In this document: positions 17,694 through 26,159 of the stretch, in pieces | Layout: each line of letters starts with the position of its first letter | Numbering within the stretch: position 1 is the first letter of the stretch | Source of the DNA: Acidimicrobiales bacterium | Lineage (GTDB): Bacteria > Actinomycetota > Acidimicrobiia > Acidimicrobiales > RAAP-2 | Length of the DNA stretch: 38,183 bases | NCBI GenBank assembly: GCA_015478655.1 | Contig: JADMIJ010000038.1 | Location: 1-38,183 of the forward strand | Direction of reading: 5' to 3' | Notes under the pieces: generated by a model | Seen by the model: the letters and a program-made list of their open reading frames with translations, nothing else | What the model was told of the DNA's origin: nothing | Databases searched by the model: none | Made by a program: the position numbers and the translations under genes

Positions 17694-18896
17694 TCAGTGG
17701 CCGGCGCTCCCGAGCCGGTTGGTGCGCGCCACATCGGCGTACCACGCCGCACTTGGTTTGGGCCGGCGCTCGAACGTCGTCCGGTCCACGGCGTGCAGCC
17801 CCAGTTTGGGCCCGTAGCCCATGTTCCACTCGAAGTTGTCGAGCAGGCTCCAGACGAAGTAGCCGCGCACATCGAGTCCGTCGTCGATGCAGGCGTGGAC
17901 GTCGCGCAGCACGGCATCGATGTAGTCGATGCGCTCGGTGTCGTCCTCGGTGGCGATCCCGCTCTCCGTGATCAGCACCGGCAGGCCGGTGAACGCCGCC
18001 GTGCGCCGCACACAATGCCCGACGGCGTGCGGCCAATTCTCGATCCCCATCTGGGTCTGCCCCACCGACGGGTCGTCGGGTGCGACCCCCTCCGGCCCGA
18101 AATGCATCCGGGTGTATGCCTGGACGCCCACGAAATCATCGCCCACGGTGGCTCGCAAGAAGGTGTCTTCGAGAATGTCCTCTGCCATGTCGCGGGTGAA
18201 CTCACCGCCCTCGTCAGCCACGATCTCCGCCATCGACAGGGTGAGCCCCACGGGGTACGTGCCGGGACCTGACCGGAGCGCGTCAACAGAGAGTCGGTGG
18301 GCACGGACCATCGCCTCGTTGACCGCCAGGTGGCGGCCCAGGTCGTCCTTCACCCCCGGTGGGTATTCTCCGATGGTGTAGCCCATGGCCCCGATCACGT
18401 TGGGCTCATTGATGGTGCAGGCCCACCCGATCAGGTCGCCGAGATGGGCTCCGGCGCGCTCCACATACCGGGCGAATCGATCAGGGGCGTCCGGCGCCTC
18501 GAAGCAGCCGCGAGCCGCCAGCCACGACGGGCTCGTGAAATGGTGGAAGGTGACGACCGGGACGATAGTGCGCTCGTGACACGCTGCGCACATGCGTCGG
18601 TAGTGGTCCAACGCCGCGGTCGAGAACTCCCCCTCCGCCGGCTCGATGCGGCTCCACTCCAGCGAAAAACGGTACGAGCCGAGACCCATGTCCGCAACCA
18701 GGTCGATGTCCTCGCTCCACCGGTGGAACGAGTCACAGGCGTCCCCGCTCGACTCGACACAGGGCGACCCGGGAGCATGCTCGAAGTCCCACCAGTCATT
18801 GTTGGCATTGCCGCCCTCGATCTGGTGGGCGGCACCGGCCGCTCCCCACAGGAAGCCTTCGGGGAACCTGAGTGTGCCGTCGCTCTCTGCGCCCAT
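17694..18896 (-). CDS. Glycoside hydrolase family 1 (beta-glucosidase-like)
   Basis: GH1 (beta/alpha)8-barrel enzyme, probably cytosolic, that hydrolyses beta-glycosides with retention. 400 residues. Seen: FPEGFLWGAAGAAHQIEGG at the N-terminus, YRFSLEWSRIEP, acid/base Glu164 in TINEPNV, nucleophile Glu311 in VLITESGIA, and WSLLDNFEWNMGYGPKLGLHAVD near the end, which forms the glycone site. No signal peptide. TACCCT lies 8 nt before the ATG and there is no Shine-Dalgarno, so leaderless expression is likely. The natural glycoside cannot be told; no sugar transporter is adjacent. Confidence 0.93.
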   Translation of the reverse strand: MGAESDGTLRFPEGFLWGAAGAAHQIEGGNANNDWWDFEHAPGSPCVESSGDACDSFHRWSEDIDLVADMGLGSYRFSLEWSRIEPAEGEFSTAALDHYRRMCAACHERTIVPVVTFHHFTSPSWLAARGCFEAPDAPDRFARYVERAGAHLGDLIGWACTINEPNVIGAMGYTIGEYPPGVKDDLGRHLAVNEAMVRAHRLSVDALRSGPGTYPVGLTLSMAEIVADEGGEFTRDMAEDILEDTFLRATVGDDFVGVQAYTRMHFGPEGVAPDDPSVGQTQMGIENWPHAVGHCVRRTAAFTGLPVLITESGIATEDDTERIDYIDAVLRDVHACIDDGLDVRGYFVWSLLDNFEWNMGYGPKLGLHAVDRTTFERRPKPSAAWYADVARTNRLGSAGH

Positions 18897-18904
18897 GGCC
18901 GTTC

Positions 18905-18910
18905 AGGGTA
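18905..18910 (-). promoter_or_regulatory. Candidate -10 of the GH1 gene (leaderless)
   Basis: TACCCT on the minus strand, 8 nt before the ATG at 18896. No convincing -35. Confidence 0.4.
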
Positions 18911-19027
18911 TCGACCACTGACCGACCGTGCCCGCCCAGACGTCCGGATGAGCCCGTCTGCCCGGGCGGCGACGCGGTCCTCTGGTGCGCCGAAGGCGGC
19001 GGCCCTCAGGCCCCGAGGAGTGTGCGG

Positions 19028-19873
19028 CTAGACGAAGGCGTGCACCACGGCGCGATAGAGCTCGCTTGGCGCAGAGAGGTCGTCGGGTCTCTCCAGGCCC
19101 GCCAGCCGCCGCCCCACTCGGGCTCGCAACGGCTCCGGCTTTGGTGCCTGTGGCTGCGGAGGGCCCACGACGGTCTGCACCGATGAGAACCCGGCCGCTC
19201 GACAGAGCGCGTGGAGCCCGTCGATGGTCGGAACGTACCAATTGCCGAAGTCATGGTTGAGCTCTCCGGCACCATAGAACTGCATGAGGCTGCTGTGCTC
19301 GAGGAGCTGGAGATGCACCGCCAGGGTCTCGATCACGGCCACGCCTTTGGTGACCGATCTGAGTCGCTCGAGGCAGGTGAGGGGCTCCTTCATGTGGTAG
19401 AGAACTCCGAGATAGAGCACCACGTCGAAGACGCCGAGCTCGGAAATGTCGACCGTGGTGAAATCAGCCAGTCGGGGCTCCACCTTTGACCCGAGAGCGG
19501 CGGCGGCGAACTCGAAGCCCCGTCGGCCCGGCAGCTCGGGGAGCCAGAAGTCCGTGACGTCGCGGGACTGGTCGGGCAGCTCGCCCCGTGCGATGCACTC
19601 GGTCCAGTACTCGCCACGCGCCACCATGTCCACGCCCCAGGCATAGTGGTCAAGGGCGACGACCCGGCTGGCCCCGAGCCGTTCGGCCATGAAGGAGTAG
19701 TAGCCGTCCCAGGCGCCGATGTCGAGGACACTGCGCCCGGCGAACGACGGGAATTGGTCCTCCGGCATCTGGGGCTGCGAGAGGCCCTTGGTCACCACGC
19801 CGCCACCAAGGTCGATGGAGTGGAACCAGAGGATGGCGTCCACCTGCTCCTGCGTCGGATGGGAAACGGACAT
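19028..19873 (-). CDS. SAM-dependent methyltransferase, DUF1698/CmoB-like
   Basis: Class I methyltransferase of 281 residues resembling the CmoB/DUF1698 group. Seen: FHSIDLGGGVVTKG, motif I SVLDIGAWDGYYSFMAERLGASRVVALDHY, DVVLYLGVLYHMKEPLTCLERLRSVTKGVAVIETL, and NHDFGNWYVPTIDGLHALCRAAGF. True CmoB acts on tRNA wobble uridine with carboxy-SAM, but members outside proteobacteria are usually untested and several sit in glycan or natural-product clusters, so the substrate is unknown. I start at the ATG at 19873; TATCCT lies 7 nt upstream. Divergent from a second methyltransferase at 20002, which is not a close copy. Confidence 0.8.
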   Translation of the reverse strand: MSVSHPTQEQVDAILWFHSIDLGGGVVTKGLSQPQMPEDQFPSFAGRSVLDIGAWDGYYSFMAERLGASRVVALDHYAWGVDMVARGEYWTECIARGELPDQSRDVTDFWLPELPGRRGFEFAAAALGSKVEPRLADFTTVDISELGVFDVVLYLGVLYHMKEPLTCLERLRSVTKGVAVIETLAVHLQLLEHSSLMQFYGAGELNHDFGNWYVPTIDGLHALCRAAGFSSVQTVVGPPQPQAPKPEPLRARVGRRLAGLERPDDLSAPSELYRAVVHAFV

Positions 19874-19880
19874 GGGGCCG

Positions 19881-19886
19881 AGGATA
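19881..19886 (-). promoter_or_regulatory. Candidate -10 of the 19873 methyltransferase (leaderless)
   Basis: TATCCT on the minus strand, 7 nt before the ATG; TTGCTC lies 16 nt further upstream as a weak -35. Confidence 0.5.
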
Positions 19887-19988
19887 GCCAACAACCCCCG
19901 TCGAGCAAGGGAACGCCAGTGCTTCCGCCCGCATGTCCTGACCAACCTCAACCCGTTCGACCGGCCATGAGGGCTCCCGGCGCGCAAG

Positions 19989-19994
19989 TAGGCT
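19989..19994 (+). promoter_or_regulatory. Candidate -10 of the 20002 methyltransferase (leaderless)
   Basis: TAGGCT, 7 nt before the ATG at 20002; no Shine-Dalgarno and no clear -35. Confidence 0.45.
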
Positions 19995-20001
19995 CCTGGC
20001 A

Positions 20002-20991
20002 ATGTCGAGGGTCGAGGCAAGAGCACGGCAGGCATGGAGCCGGCTTCCCCGGCGACTGACCGTCTCCCGACCAGCCGACAGCGTCAAGGGGCTGGTCCGC
20101 CCCTGGTTGCCTCATGAGCCTCCGCCCTCCCCGAGGGTCGTTCGCACCCTGGACGAACTGGACGAGATGCTGGAACAGGTCGACAAGGCGGCCGAGGTCT
20201 CCGATGACGACTTGCGCCGCTCCTTCACCACGTTTCGAATGGAGCTCGAGCTGGACTTGCCCGCCGACCCCCATTCGGAGGGATACCGAACGGCGGTCAT
20301 GGATCTGTATGCCTGGCTGCACGGCTCGCCGTACCAGCTGAGCAACGAGAGCACCGACTTCGAGCTCGGCAAGTTCGTGGATGTGCCGTTCCCGTATTCG
20401 ACGGCCAGTGGCGTGACGGTGGGCAACCACCTGATGGGCATCGGGCATGTCATCCGGACCTTGGATCTGGCGCCGGGGAGCCGCGTGCTCGAGTTCGGTG
20501 CGGGTTGGGGCAATACCACCGTCGCCCTGGCGCAAATGGGCCACCGCGTGACGGCGATCGACATCTCCCAGCAGTTCGCCGACCTGATCCAGGCCCGGGC
20601 ATCACGAGTCAACGCCACGGTAGACACCATGGTGGGCGACTTCTCGATGGTCGACGAGCTCTCCGATTCATTTGACGCCGTCCTCTTCTTCGAGAGCTTC
20701 CACCACTGCACGGATCACTCGAGACTCCTCACCAGCCTCCATCGGATCGTCGCCCCGGGAGGTCGGGTCCTGTTCGCCGCCGAGCCGATCGAGGACGACT
20801 ACTACGCACCGTGGGGCCTCCGCCTCGACGGCGAGTCGCTCTGGGCCATACGCAAGAACGGCTGGTTCGAGCTCGGCTTCCGCACGTCGTACTTCCTGGA
20901 CTCCCTCGACCGAGCCGGCTGGTCCGCCGCCGAGGTCGTCTGTCCCGGCCTGCCTTCGGCCGATATCTGGGTTGCCCGACGTGCCAGCTAG
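20002..20991 (+). CDS. SAM-dependent class I methyltransferase
   Basis: A 329-residue methyltransferase. An N-terminal basic segment (RARQAWSRLPRRLTVSR) and a helical region (DELDEMLEQVDKAAEVSDDDLRRSF) precede the catalytic domain: motif I VLEFGAGWGNTTVALAQMGHRVTAIDIS at about residues 162-190, DAVLFFESFHHCTDHSRLL, and RIVAPGGRVLFAAEPIEDDYYAPWG. The post-motif resembles methyltransferases acting on sugars or lipids, but I cannot name a substrate. Its stop lies 14 nt before the GTG of the secreted CHAP protein, so the two are probably cotranscribed, which hints at an envelope-related target (inference). Confidence 0.82.
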   Translation: MSRVEARARQAWSRLPRRLTVSRPADSVKGLVRPWLPHEPPPSPRVVRTLDELDEMLEQVDKAAEVSDDDLRRSFTTFRMELELDLPADPHSEGYRTAVMDLYAWLHGSPYQLSNESTDFELGKFVDVPFPYSTASGVTVGNHLMGIGHVIRTLDLAPGSRVLEFGAGWGNTTVALAQMGHRVTAIDISQQFADLIQARASRVNATVDTMVGDFSMVDELSDSFDAVLFFESFHHCTDHSRLLTSLHRIVAPGGRVLFAAEPIEDDYYAPWGLRLDGESLWAIRKNGWFELGFRTSYFLDSLDRAGWSAAEVVCPGLPSADIWVARRAS

Positions 20992-21004
20992 CCAGAGGTC
21001 GGTT

Positions 21005-22390
21005 GTGCGGACCCATCGGCCGAACCGGGCGATGGCCCTGACCATTTCCCTCGTGGCCATGGCCGCCTCGCTCCTCACCCCTTCGCTCGTTGGACGCTCG
21101 TCAGCGCTGGCAGGCCCATCAGCGGCAGCGCTGTTTGCCGGCACCGGAGTGAGCGGTTACGGCAGCGCGGTGACCCGCGGAGGCTTCGGCGGCATCAGCC
21201 TGGCTTCACCCGCGGTGGCGATGGCATCGACACCCAGCGGCAATGGTTACTGGGTGGCCGCTGCCGATGGTGGGGTGTTCAGCTTTGGAGATGCCGCCTT
21301 CTACGGGTCCACCGGCGGATGGCGTATCAACGCGCCGGTGATTGCGATGGCGGCCACACCCGACGGCAGGGGCTACTGGCTGGCGGCGCTCGACGGCGGC
21401 GTCTTCACCTTCGGCGACGCCCAATTCTACGGTTCGACCGGGGCGCTGAAGCTGAACCAGCCCGTCGTGGGCATGGCGGCGACGCCTGACGGGCGGGGCT
21501 ACTGGCTGGTGGCCTCCGACGGCGGAGTCTTCACCTTCGGCGATGCCCAATTCTACGGTTCGACCGGGGCGATACGGCTGAACCAGCCCATCGTCGGCGT
21601 GGCAGCCACCACTGACAGCCGGGGCTACTGGCTGGTGGCCGCCGACGGCGGCGTCTTCACCTTCGGCGACGCCCGATTCTTCGGATCGGCGGCCAACGAG
21701 GCCATCGGTACCTCGGTCACCGGCATCGCCACCACGCGCGACGGCGGTGGCTACTGGTTGGTGGCGGCCACGGCGGGCGTGCTGCCCTTCGGCAATGCTC
21801 AATTTCTGGGTCCGTCGCCGAACGACCCACCGTTCTCACCTACCGCCGCCATCGTCGCCACCCCTGACGGGCGAGGGTACTGGCTCCTGCAACCGGGCGA
21901 CATCCCGACCGGGTTCGCCGATCCTCCGCCCGGTGGCGGTGCCGGGATCGTGCTGACGGCGGCATCCCAGGTAGGGCCCAACCCGGACGCCGGCCTGGGC
22001 CCGTTCTGCAACCTCTACGGACCCTGTGAGGAGTGGTGCGCCCTGTTCGCCACCTGGGTGTGGAACCAGCAGGGCATCGCCATCCCCCGGTTCGCCTTCA
22101 CCGGCGATGTCTACGACTGGGGTGCAGCACGAGGTCTTGCGCTCGGTCCGGGCCAGGTACCCGCGGCGGGAGACTTTGCCCTGTTCGGAACCGGGCCGAG
22201 CTCCCTCGCCACCTCGACCCACATGGGCATCGTCGCCCAGGTCTGGCCCGACGGCGCCATCATCTCCATCGAGGGCGATGCCGGGCCCGAGCCCAACGAC
22301 ACGCTGGCGGTCATCGAGAACGGCCCCTACCTTCCCGCCGATTCCGTGCAGTTCAACGGCGACCCCATCTACGCCTACGTCCAACCCTGA
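21005..22390 (+). CDS. Secreted protein: six 42-residue GYW repeats plus C-terminal CHAP amidase domain
   Basis: A 461-residue exported protein. Signal peptide: basic n-region (VRTHRPNR), hydrophobic residues 9-29, likely cleavage near ALA at 36. Residues about 67-295 contain six units spaced exactly 42 residues apart, each with GYW(L/V)...DGG(V)F.FGDA.F.GS, likely beta-propeller blades. After a Pro/Gly-rich linker comes a CHAP-like domain: Cys345 in EEWCALFATWVWNQQG, His406 in STHMGIVAQV and an acidic third residue in SIEGDAG; CHAP enzymes cut peptidoglycan amide bonds. The start GTG at 21005 has AGAGG 6 nt upstream. Repeats of this kind are, to my knowledge, abundant in Acidimicrobiia. Cell-wall remodelling is the likely role. 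Confidence 0.85.
   Translation: MRTHRPNRAMALTISLVAMAASLLTPSLVGRSSALAGPSAAALFAGTGVSGYGSAVTRGGFGGISLASPAVAMASTPSGNGYWVAAADGGVFSFGDAAFYGSTGGWRINAPVIAMAATPDGRGYWLAALDGGVFTFGDAQFYGSTGALKLNQPVVGMAATPDGRGYWLVASDGGVFTFGDAQFYGSTGAIRLNQPIVGVAATTDSRGYWLVAADGGVFTFGDARFFGSAANEAIGTSVTGIATTRDGGGYWLVAATAGVLPFGNAQFLGPSPNDPPFSPTAAIVATPDGRGYWLLQPGDIPTGFADPPPGGGAGIVLTAASQVGPNPDAGLGPFCNLYGPCEEWCALFATWVWNQQGIAIPRFAFTGDVYDWGAARGLALGPGQVPAAGDFALFGTGPSSLATSTHMGIVAQVWPDGAIISIEGDAGPEPNDTLAVIENGPYLPADSVQFNGDPIYAYVQP
21203..21889 (+). repeat. Tandem 126-bp coding repeat
   Basis: GGN-TAC-TGG (Gly-Tyr-Trp) codons recur at 21245, 21371, 21497, 21623, 21749 and 21875, exactly 126 nt apart. The three middle units are nearly identical at DNA level, the outer ones more diverged, suggesting recent unit duplication or conversion in the centre. 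Confidence 0.9.
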
Positions 22391-22457
22391 GCCCGGCGGC
22401 AACAGCTGACGGCGGGGGTGGCTCCCATGGCGCCATCGAGCGGAGGCAGTCAGGTGG

Positions 22458-23321
22458 TCATGCGTCCTCTCCGGAGAACTCGAGCGCTCCGGCATCGATG
22501 ACCGTCTCGCTGCGCTGATTCTCCGTCCGGAATCGGGCCGTCGATCCCTCGACCCACATCGAGACCGTGAGCGTGTCACCCGGGTACGTGGGTCGGGAGA
22601 AGCGCCCCCGCATGGACCGGAATCGGCTGGGATCGGACCCGCACAAGGCGTGCAAGAGCGCCCGGCCGGTGAAGCCGTAGGTGCACAGGCCGTGAAGTAT
22701 GGGACGGTCGAAACCGGCGCGCTCTGCGAACAGAGGGTCCGAATGCAGCGGGTTGCGGTCGCCCGACAGTCGGTACAGGAGGGCCTGGTCCTGCCGGGTG
22801 GCGTAGGTGACCACATGGTCAGGCTGGCGATCGGGCACCAAGGGCTGGCTCGGAGACTCGCCCCGCGGACCTCCGAAGCCTCCCTCGCCCCGGATGAACA
22901 ACCCGTTGGTGCACGTGAAGCAGGGCCGGCCGGTGGCGACATCCACGGCTGTGGATTCGGTCACCACCAGGGCACCCGAGCCCTTGTCGTAGATCCCGGT
23001 GACGACGGCCGTGGCGCGGACTGAGCCCTCGGGCGGGATCTGACCGTGGAGCTGGATTCCCTGCTCGCCGTGGAGGAGCATGGCGGGGTCGAAGGTGCCG
23101 ATCACCGACCGCGGAGGCCCGCCCGCCGCGACTACGGCGGCAAAGGTGGGCAGCACCCTCTGGGGCACGTCCGTGGAGTTCTCGGTGGTGAACTCCAGCT
23201 CCTCACCGGCGTCGAGCGAACCCGCCCCCACTCCCAGGGCATAGAGCAGGCAGTCCGAGGCGGACCACGAGCGCTCTGTCGGTTCGAAGGTGGCTCCGAT
23301 GACGTCGAGGTTGAGTGGCAC
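22458..23321 (-). CDS. MaoC-family (R)-specific enoyl-CoA hydratase, double hotdog
   Basis: Hydratase-2 type enzyme that adds water to trans-2-enoyl-CoA to give (R)-3-hydroxyacyl-CoA. About 287 residues in two hotdog halves: an N-terminal MaoC_dehydrat_N-like half (PLNLDVIGATFEPTERSWSASDCLLYALGVGAG) and a C-terminal half with the hydratase-2 motif YRLSGDRNPLHSDPLFAERAGFDRPILHGLCTYG, holding the catalytic Asp and His. I start at the GTG at 23321, whose AGGAGG lies 5 nt upstream; the ATG at 23339 has none. Actinobacterial homologues serve steroid or fatty-acid breakdown. Last gene of a probable three-gene minus-strand unit. Confidence 0.9.
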   Translation of the reverse strand: MPLNLDVIGATFEPTERSWSASDCLLYALGVGAGSLDAGEELEFTTENSTDVPQRVLPTFAAVVAAGGPPRSVIGTFDPAMLLHGEQGIQLHGQIPPEGSVRATAVVTGIYDKGSGALVVTESTAVDVATGRPCFTCTNGLFIRGEGGFGGPRGESPSQPLVPDRQPDHVVTYATRQDQALLYRLSGDRNPLHSDPLFAERAGFDRPILHGLCTYGFTGRALLHALCGSDPSRFRSMRGRFSRPTYPGDTLTVSMWVEGSTARFRTENQRSETVIDAGALEFSGEDA

Positions 23322-23381
23322 GTTCTCCTCCTGGTGCAAGGTGCGCCAGCACCTATGGGTCGGCGTGGATCATTCGGTCTG

Positions 23382-24548
23382 TTACAGGAAGGACGACTCC
23401 TCGTCGAGGCCCAGCTCCGGCCAGGCACCGACCACGGTGGTCTGGAGATTCGCCCACCCGTGCCCCCCTCCCACGGGATCGTCGACTTCAACCACGGCGT
23501 CCCTGATCTGGTGAATGCGCCGAGCGACGTCCGGGTCCGTGCAATCGGCGACGTATTCACCTTCGAGGTGGATCGGGGCGCGCCACTCCCCATGGTGCCG
23601 TCCGTCGAGGCCCATATAGAGGCCCAGGCCCAGGTGCACCCCGGTGTCCCCCAAGGAGCGCACCGAGACGGTTCGCTCGGAACCGTCCTCCATCGTGCAC
23701 CTGAGCGCACCCCCGATGACCCGGCGGTTCGTGGGGTCGAAGGTGAGGTCGCTCTGGATGGCGGCGATCCGGTCGATCCTGCCGTCGGAGTGCTCGATGG
23801 ATCCCTCCATTCGTCTCTCCTCGTAGCCGAAGGCCCTCAGCTCGCGATGCTGGTGGTGGATGGCATAGTGCGAGCCGTCACTCCGCTCCAGCAGCATGGG
23901 ACTCCACGAGAAGCGGAACGACACACCCGGGATCAAACCGCCGGCCGGTTCGATGTCGGTGGGTGCCTGGCCGACGTCATAGCGGATGCCCCACGAGTGA
24001 TCCCGCGTACTGAACCACTGTCCGTCGGCAATCGTCGTCCGCTCCCCCTCTACCTCGACCCAGCCCGATGCCAACCCGATCTGGTGGTAGCGCAGTAGAT
24101 CCGATTCGAGGCGGTACCCGCTCCTCGCCCGGCTGCGATCTCGATCTTCGAGATGAGCCGGCACGATCGCCTCGAATTCCCAATGAAACGCGATCGGCAT
24201 CTCGTCGTTCGGCTGGCAGTCGAAGCGGATGCGCCGGAACGGCTCGACCACCGTGTAGGAGATCGGTCCGACCGAGAGGGTGTCGGCATGGTCCGAGAGT
24301 CGCCGGCTACCGCGCACGGTCCACTGCTCCTGGCCGCGAGACACGCTGGCGTACCCGTCGAACACATTGCGATTGGCGTACTTGCCCACCCCGAGGCCCA
24401 CCTGAAGGGTCCCGTCCCGTGAGGCAGCCATGGCGCAGACCTTCTCGGTCCACGACCGGTCGGCGTGCGCCACGTGGGCGTGGGTCTCCACGATCTGGTG
24501 CGCGAAGGCCTCGTCGGCGTCGACCAGAGGGCCGTCTCCCGGGGTCAC
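23382..24548 (-). CDS. Lipocalin/CrtC-like domain protein of unknown function (DUF7064/7065-like)
   Basis: A 388-residue protein rich in beta strands. WFSTRDHSWGIRYDVG, FHWEFEAIVPAHLEDRDRSR and GYEERRMEGSIEHSDGRIDRI resemble actinobacterial proteins with DUF7064/7065 domains, distantly related to hydroxyneurosporene synthase (CrtC) and bound-lipid beta barrels. No signal peptide and no metal motif are seen. Start GTG at 24548 with AGAGG 8 nt upstream. It lies between the phosphotransferase and MaoC genes, so a role with lipid or steroid-like acyl-CoA substrates is plausible. The family call is from memory and moderate. Confidence 0.6.
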   Translation of the reverse strand: MTPGDGPLVDADEAFAHQIVETHAHVAHADRSWTEKVCAMAASRDGTLQVGLGVGKYANRNVFDGYASVSRGQEQWTVRGSRRLSDHADTLSVGPISYTVVEPFRRIRFDCQPNDEMPIAFHWEFEAIVPAHLEDRDRSRARSGYRLESDLLRYHQIGLASGWVEVEGERTTIADGQWFSTRDHSWGIRYDVGQAPTDIEPAGGLIPGVSFRFSWSPMLLERSDGSHYAIHHQHRELRAFGYEERRMEGSIEHSDGRIDRIAAIQSDLTFDPTNRRVIGGALRCTMEDGSERTVSVRSLGDTGVHLGLGLYMGLDGRHHGEWRAPIHLEGEYVADCTDPDVARRIHQIRDAVVEVDDPVGGGHGWANLQTTVVGAWPELGLDEESSFL

Positions 24549-24664
24549 GTCCGCGCCCTCTTCGGCGGCGATGTCACCAGGCCCACCAACAGTCCCTCCA
24601 TTTCCATCCGTCCGTCATCGACTCGATGGCACGGGATCCCGGCCACCGACCACCGCAGCGCAGC

Positions 24665-25687
24665 TCATCCAATGCGGCTCTTCACGATGTCGAGGATCGG
24701 ATTGTCCTCGATGGGCAGGAGAAGGGGCTCCCCCGCCCGCTGGCGAAGGTACCCGATGCGGGTCATCACCGCGCTACTTCTGACCATGGCCAGTGTCTCG
24801 TACCATTCGAGGTCCCGGACTGGGCGCTCGGCGCACGACTCGAACTGCCTGATGGTCTCGTCCCTGTCCGGGAATCCGGCGAGCCGTGTGCCCAGGAGGC
24901 GGCTGACGATGAGATCGAGACTGGTGAACCAGGCAAGGTCGTGCTGGGGAGCGCCGATCGAGGTCATGTCCCAGTCGAGCACGGCCAGCGGATCCAAGTC
25001 GTCGCCGAACACCACGTTCTCGAACCGGGCGTCCCCCCACAGCAACACTGGATCCGGCTCCGTTGCCGGCCTGTGACGACGACACCACTGCAGTGCGCTC
25101 ACCAGGACGGGAACCGGTGACCCATCGCTCGACCACATCAGATACTCGTCCCAGAAGTCCATCTCGGCCGCGTTGTCCCGGTGAGGAACGTCAACGGCCC
25201 TGCCGGCATCGGCCCGGTGCACGGTGGACATGGTGACGATGAAGCTCCGGTACAGGCGGCCGCGGTCGGAGGGGCTCAGGCCGCCCAGCCACCGGTCCCG
25301 ATGAGGCAACTCGCCGATGATGTGGCCGGACACCCTGGGCATGACCAGGAAGGGGGCGCCGAGCCACTGGGTGTCGGTCTCCACCGCCGGGTCTGCCACC
25401 GGCACGCCGGCGGCGGCTGCAGCCACTTGGGCCTCCCACTGTGGCACGACGTCGTAGTCAGCGAAGGTGCCGGCCTCCGCCGGAGCCATCCGGATCACGA
25501 GGGACGCGCCTTGCCGCACCCCCCGCTCCGACCACTCGATCTCGACCAGGACCGTCTCGCTGGAGTAGCCCGCGGAAGGCCGATCGAGGCTCACGATGGT
25601 GACGTCGCTCCGGGCCTGGTCGCGGCCCAGCCATCGGGCCAGCCCCGCCGCCAGCTCTGCGTCGTCCCGTTGGGTCGTGAGTGCCAT
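24665..25687 (-). CDS. APH-family phosphotransferase (ACAD10-type)
   Basis: Kinase-like protein of about 340 residues in the aminoglycoside phosphotransferase superfamily, closest in pattern to the group found with acyl-CoA dehydrogenases (ACAD10 N-terminal-like) rather than drug-resistance enzymes. Seen: RPSAGYSSETVLVEIEW, VIRMAP, a hinge with APFLVMPRVSG, catalytic loop VLLWGDARFENVVF (the usual H.D is W.D here: GD.R.EN), and VLDWDMTSIGAPQHDLAWF with the metal-binding Asp. I start at the ATG at 25687; the frame is open to 25897. First gene of the unit continuing into 23382 and 22458. The substrate may be a hydroxyacyl-CoA or small alcohol. Confidence 0.82.
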   Translation of the reverse strand: MALTTQRDDAELAAGLARWLGRDQARSDVTIVSLDRPSAGYSSETVLVEIEWSERGVRQGASLVIRMAPAEAGTFADYDVVPQWEAQVAAAAAGVPVADPAVETDTQWLGAPFLVMPRVSGHIIGELPHRDRWLGGLSPSDRGRLYRSFIVTMSTVHRADAGRAVDVPHRDNAAEMDFWDEYLMWSSDGSPVPVLVSALQWCRRHRPATEPDPVLLWGDARFENVVFGDDLDPLAVLDWDMTSIGAPQHDLAWFTSLDLIVSRLLGTRLAGFPDRDETIRQFESCAERPVRDLEWYETLAMVRSSAVMTRIGYLRQRAGEPLLLPIEDNPILDIVKSRIG

Positions 25688-25970
25688 GCGGTCCCGCCAC
25701 TCCCCCTGTTCCGTGGGCCGAACGCAGGTGGCGCGGCTCCGACCTCCCATCCGAGCCGGTCGCAACCGGCCACCCACGTGTCTAGCGCACGAAGGCCCGA
25801 TGAGGGCCCTCGGGAGCCGGAGCCGAGACACCGCTCGACCACCGACGCTCGCGGGCGTGACCGGGCGTGCGCCACCGATGTCCAGCTCGGCAGCCAACGC
25901 AGAGCACCCCGGGGACCGAGGACGAGACCGGGAGGCGGGCCAACCGGCCGGGTTCCGGCGGTCGGTGGGA

Positions 25971-26159
25971 CTAGGCGGGGACCTCGTCCTTCAGGTTCTG
26001 CCGCAGCCAGGTCCTGACTTCCTCGGTGTCTTGATGCCCGTGAGCGGACACTGCATGCTGGGTGGCGGCAGTGACCACCTCGTCCGCTTCGCCCGATATC
26101 GCCAGCATGCAGCCGTTGTCGCTGGGGAAGTCTCGGCAGTCGGCAATTTTTCGGCCCAT
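25971..26159 (-). CDS. DUF1059 family small protein
   Basis: A 62-residue protein matching DUF1059: MGRKIADCRDFPSDNGCMLAISGEADEVVTAATQHAVSAHGHQDTEEVRTWLRQNLKDE. The conserved DCR.FPS...C and HAV..HGH segments are present. The family is common in actinobacteria and archaea without known function; the Cys and His residues could bind metal. GGAG stands 5-6 nt before the ATG. Monocistronic as far as I can see. Confidence 0.85.
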   Translation of the reverse strand: MGRKIADCRDFPSDNGCMLAISGEADEVVTAATQHAVSAHGHQDTEEVRTWLRQNLKDEVPA

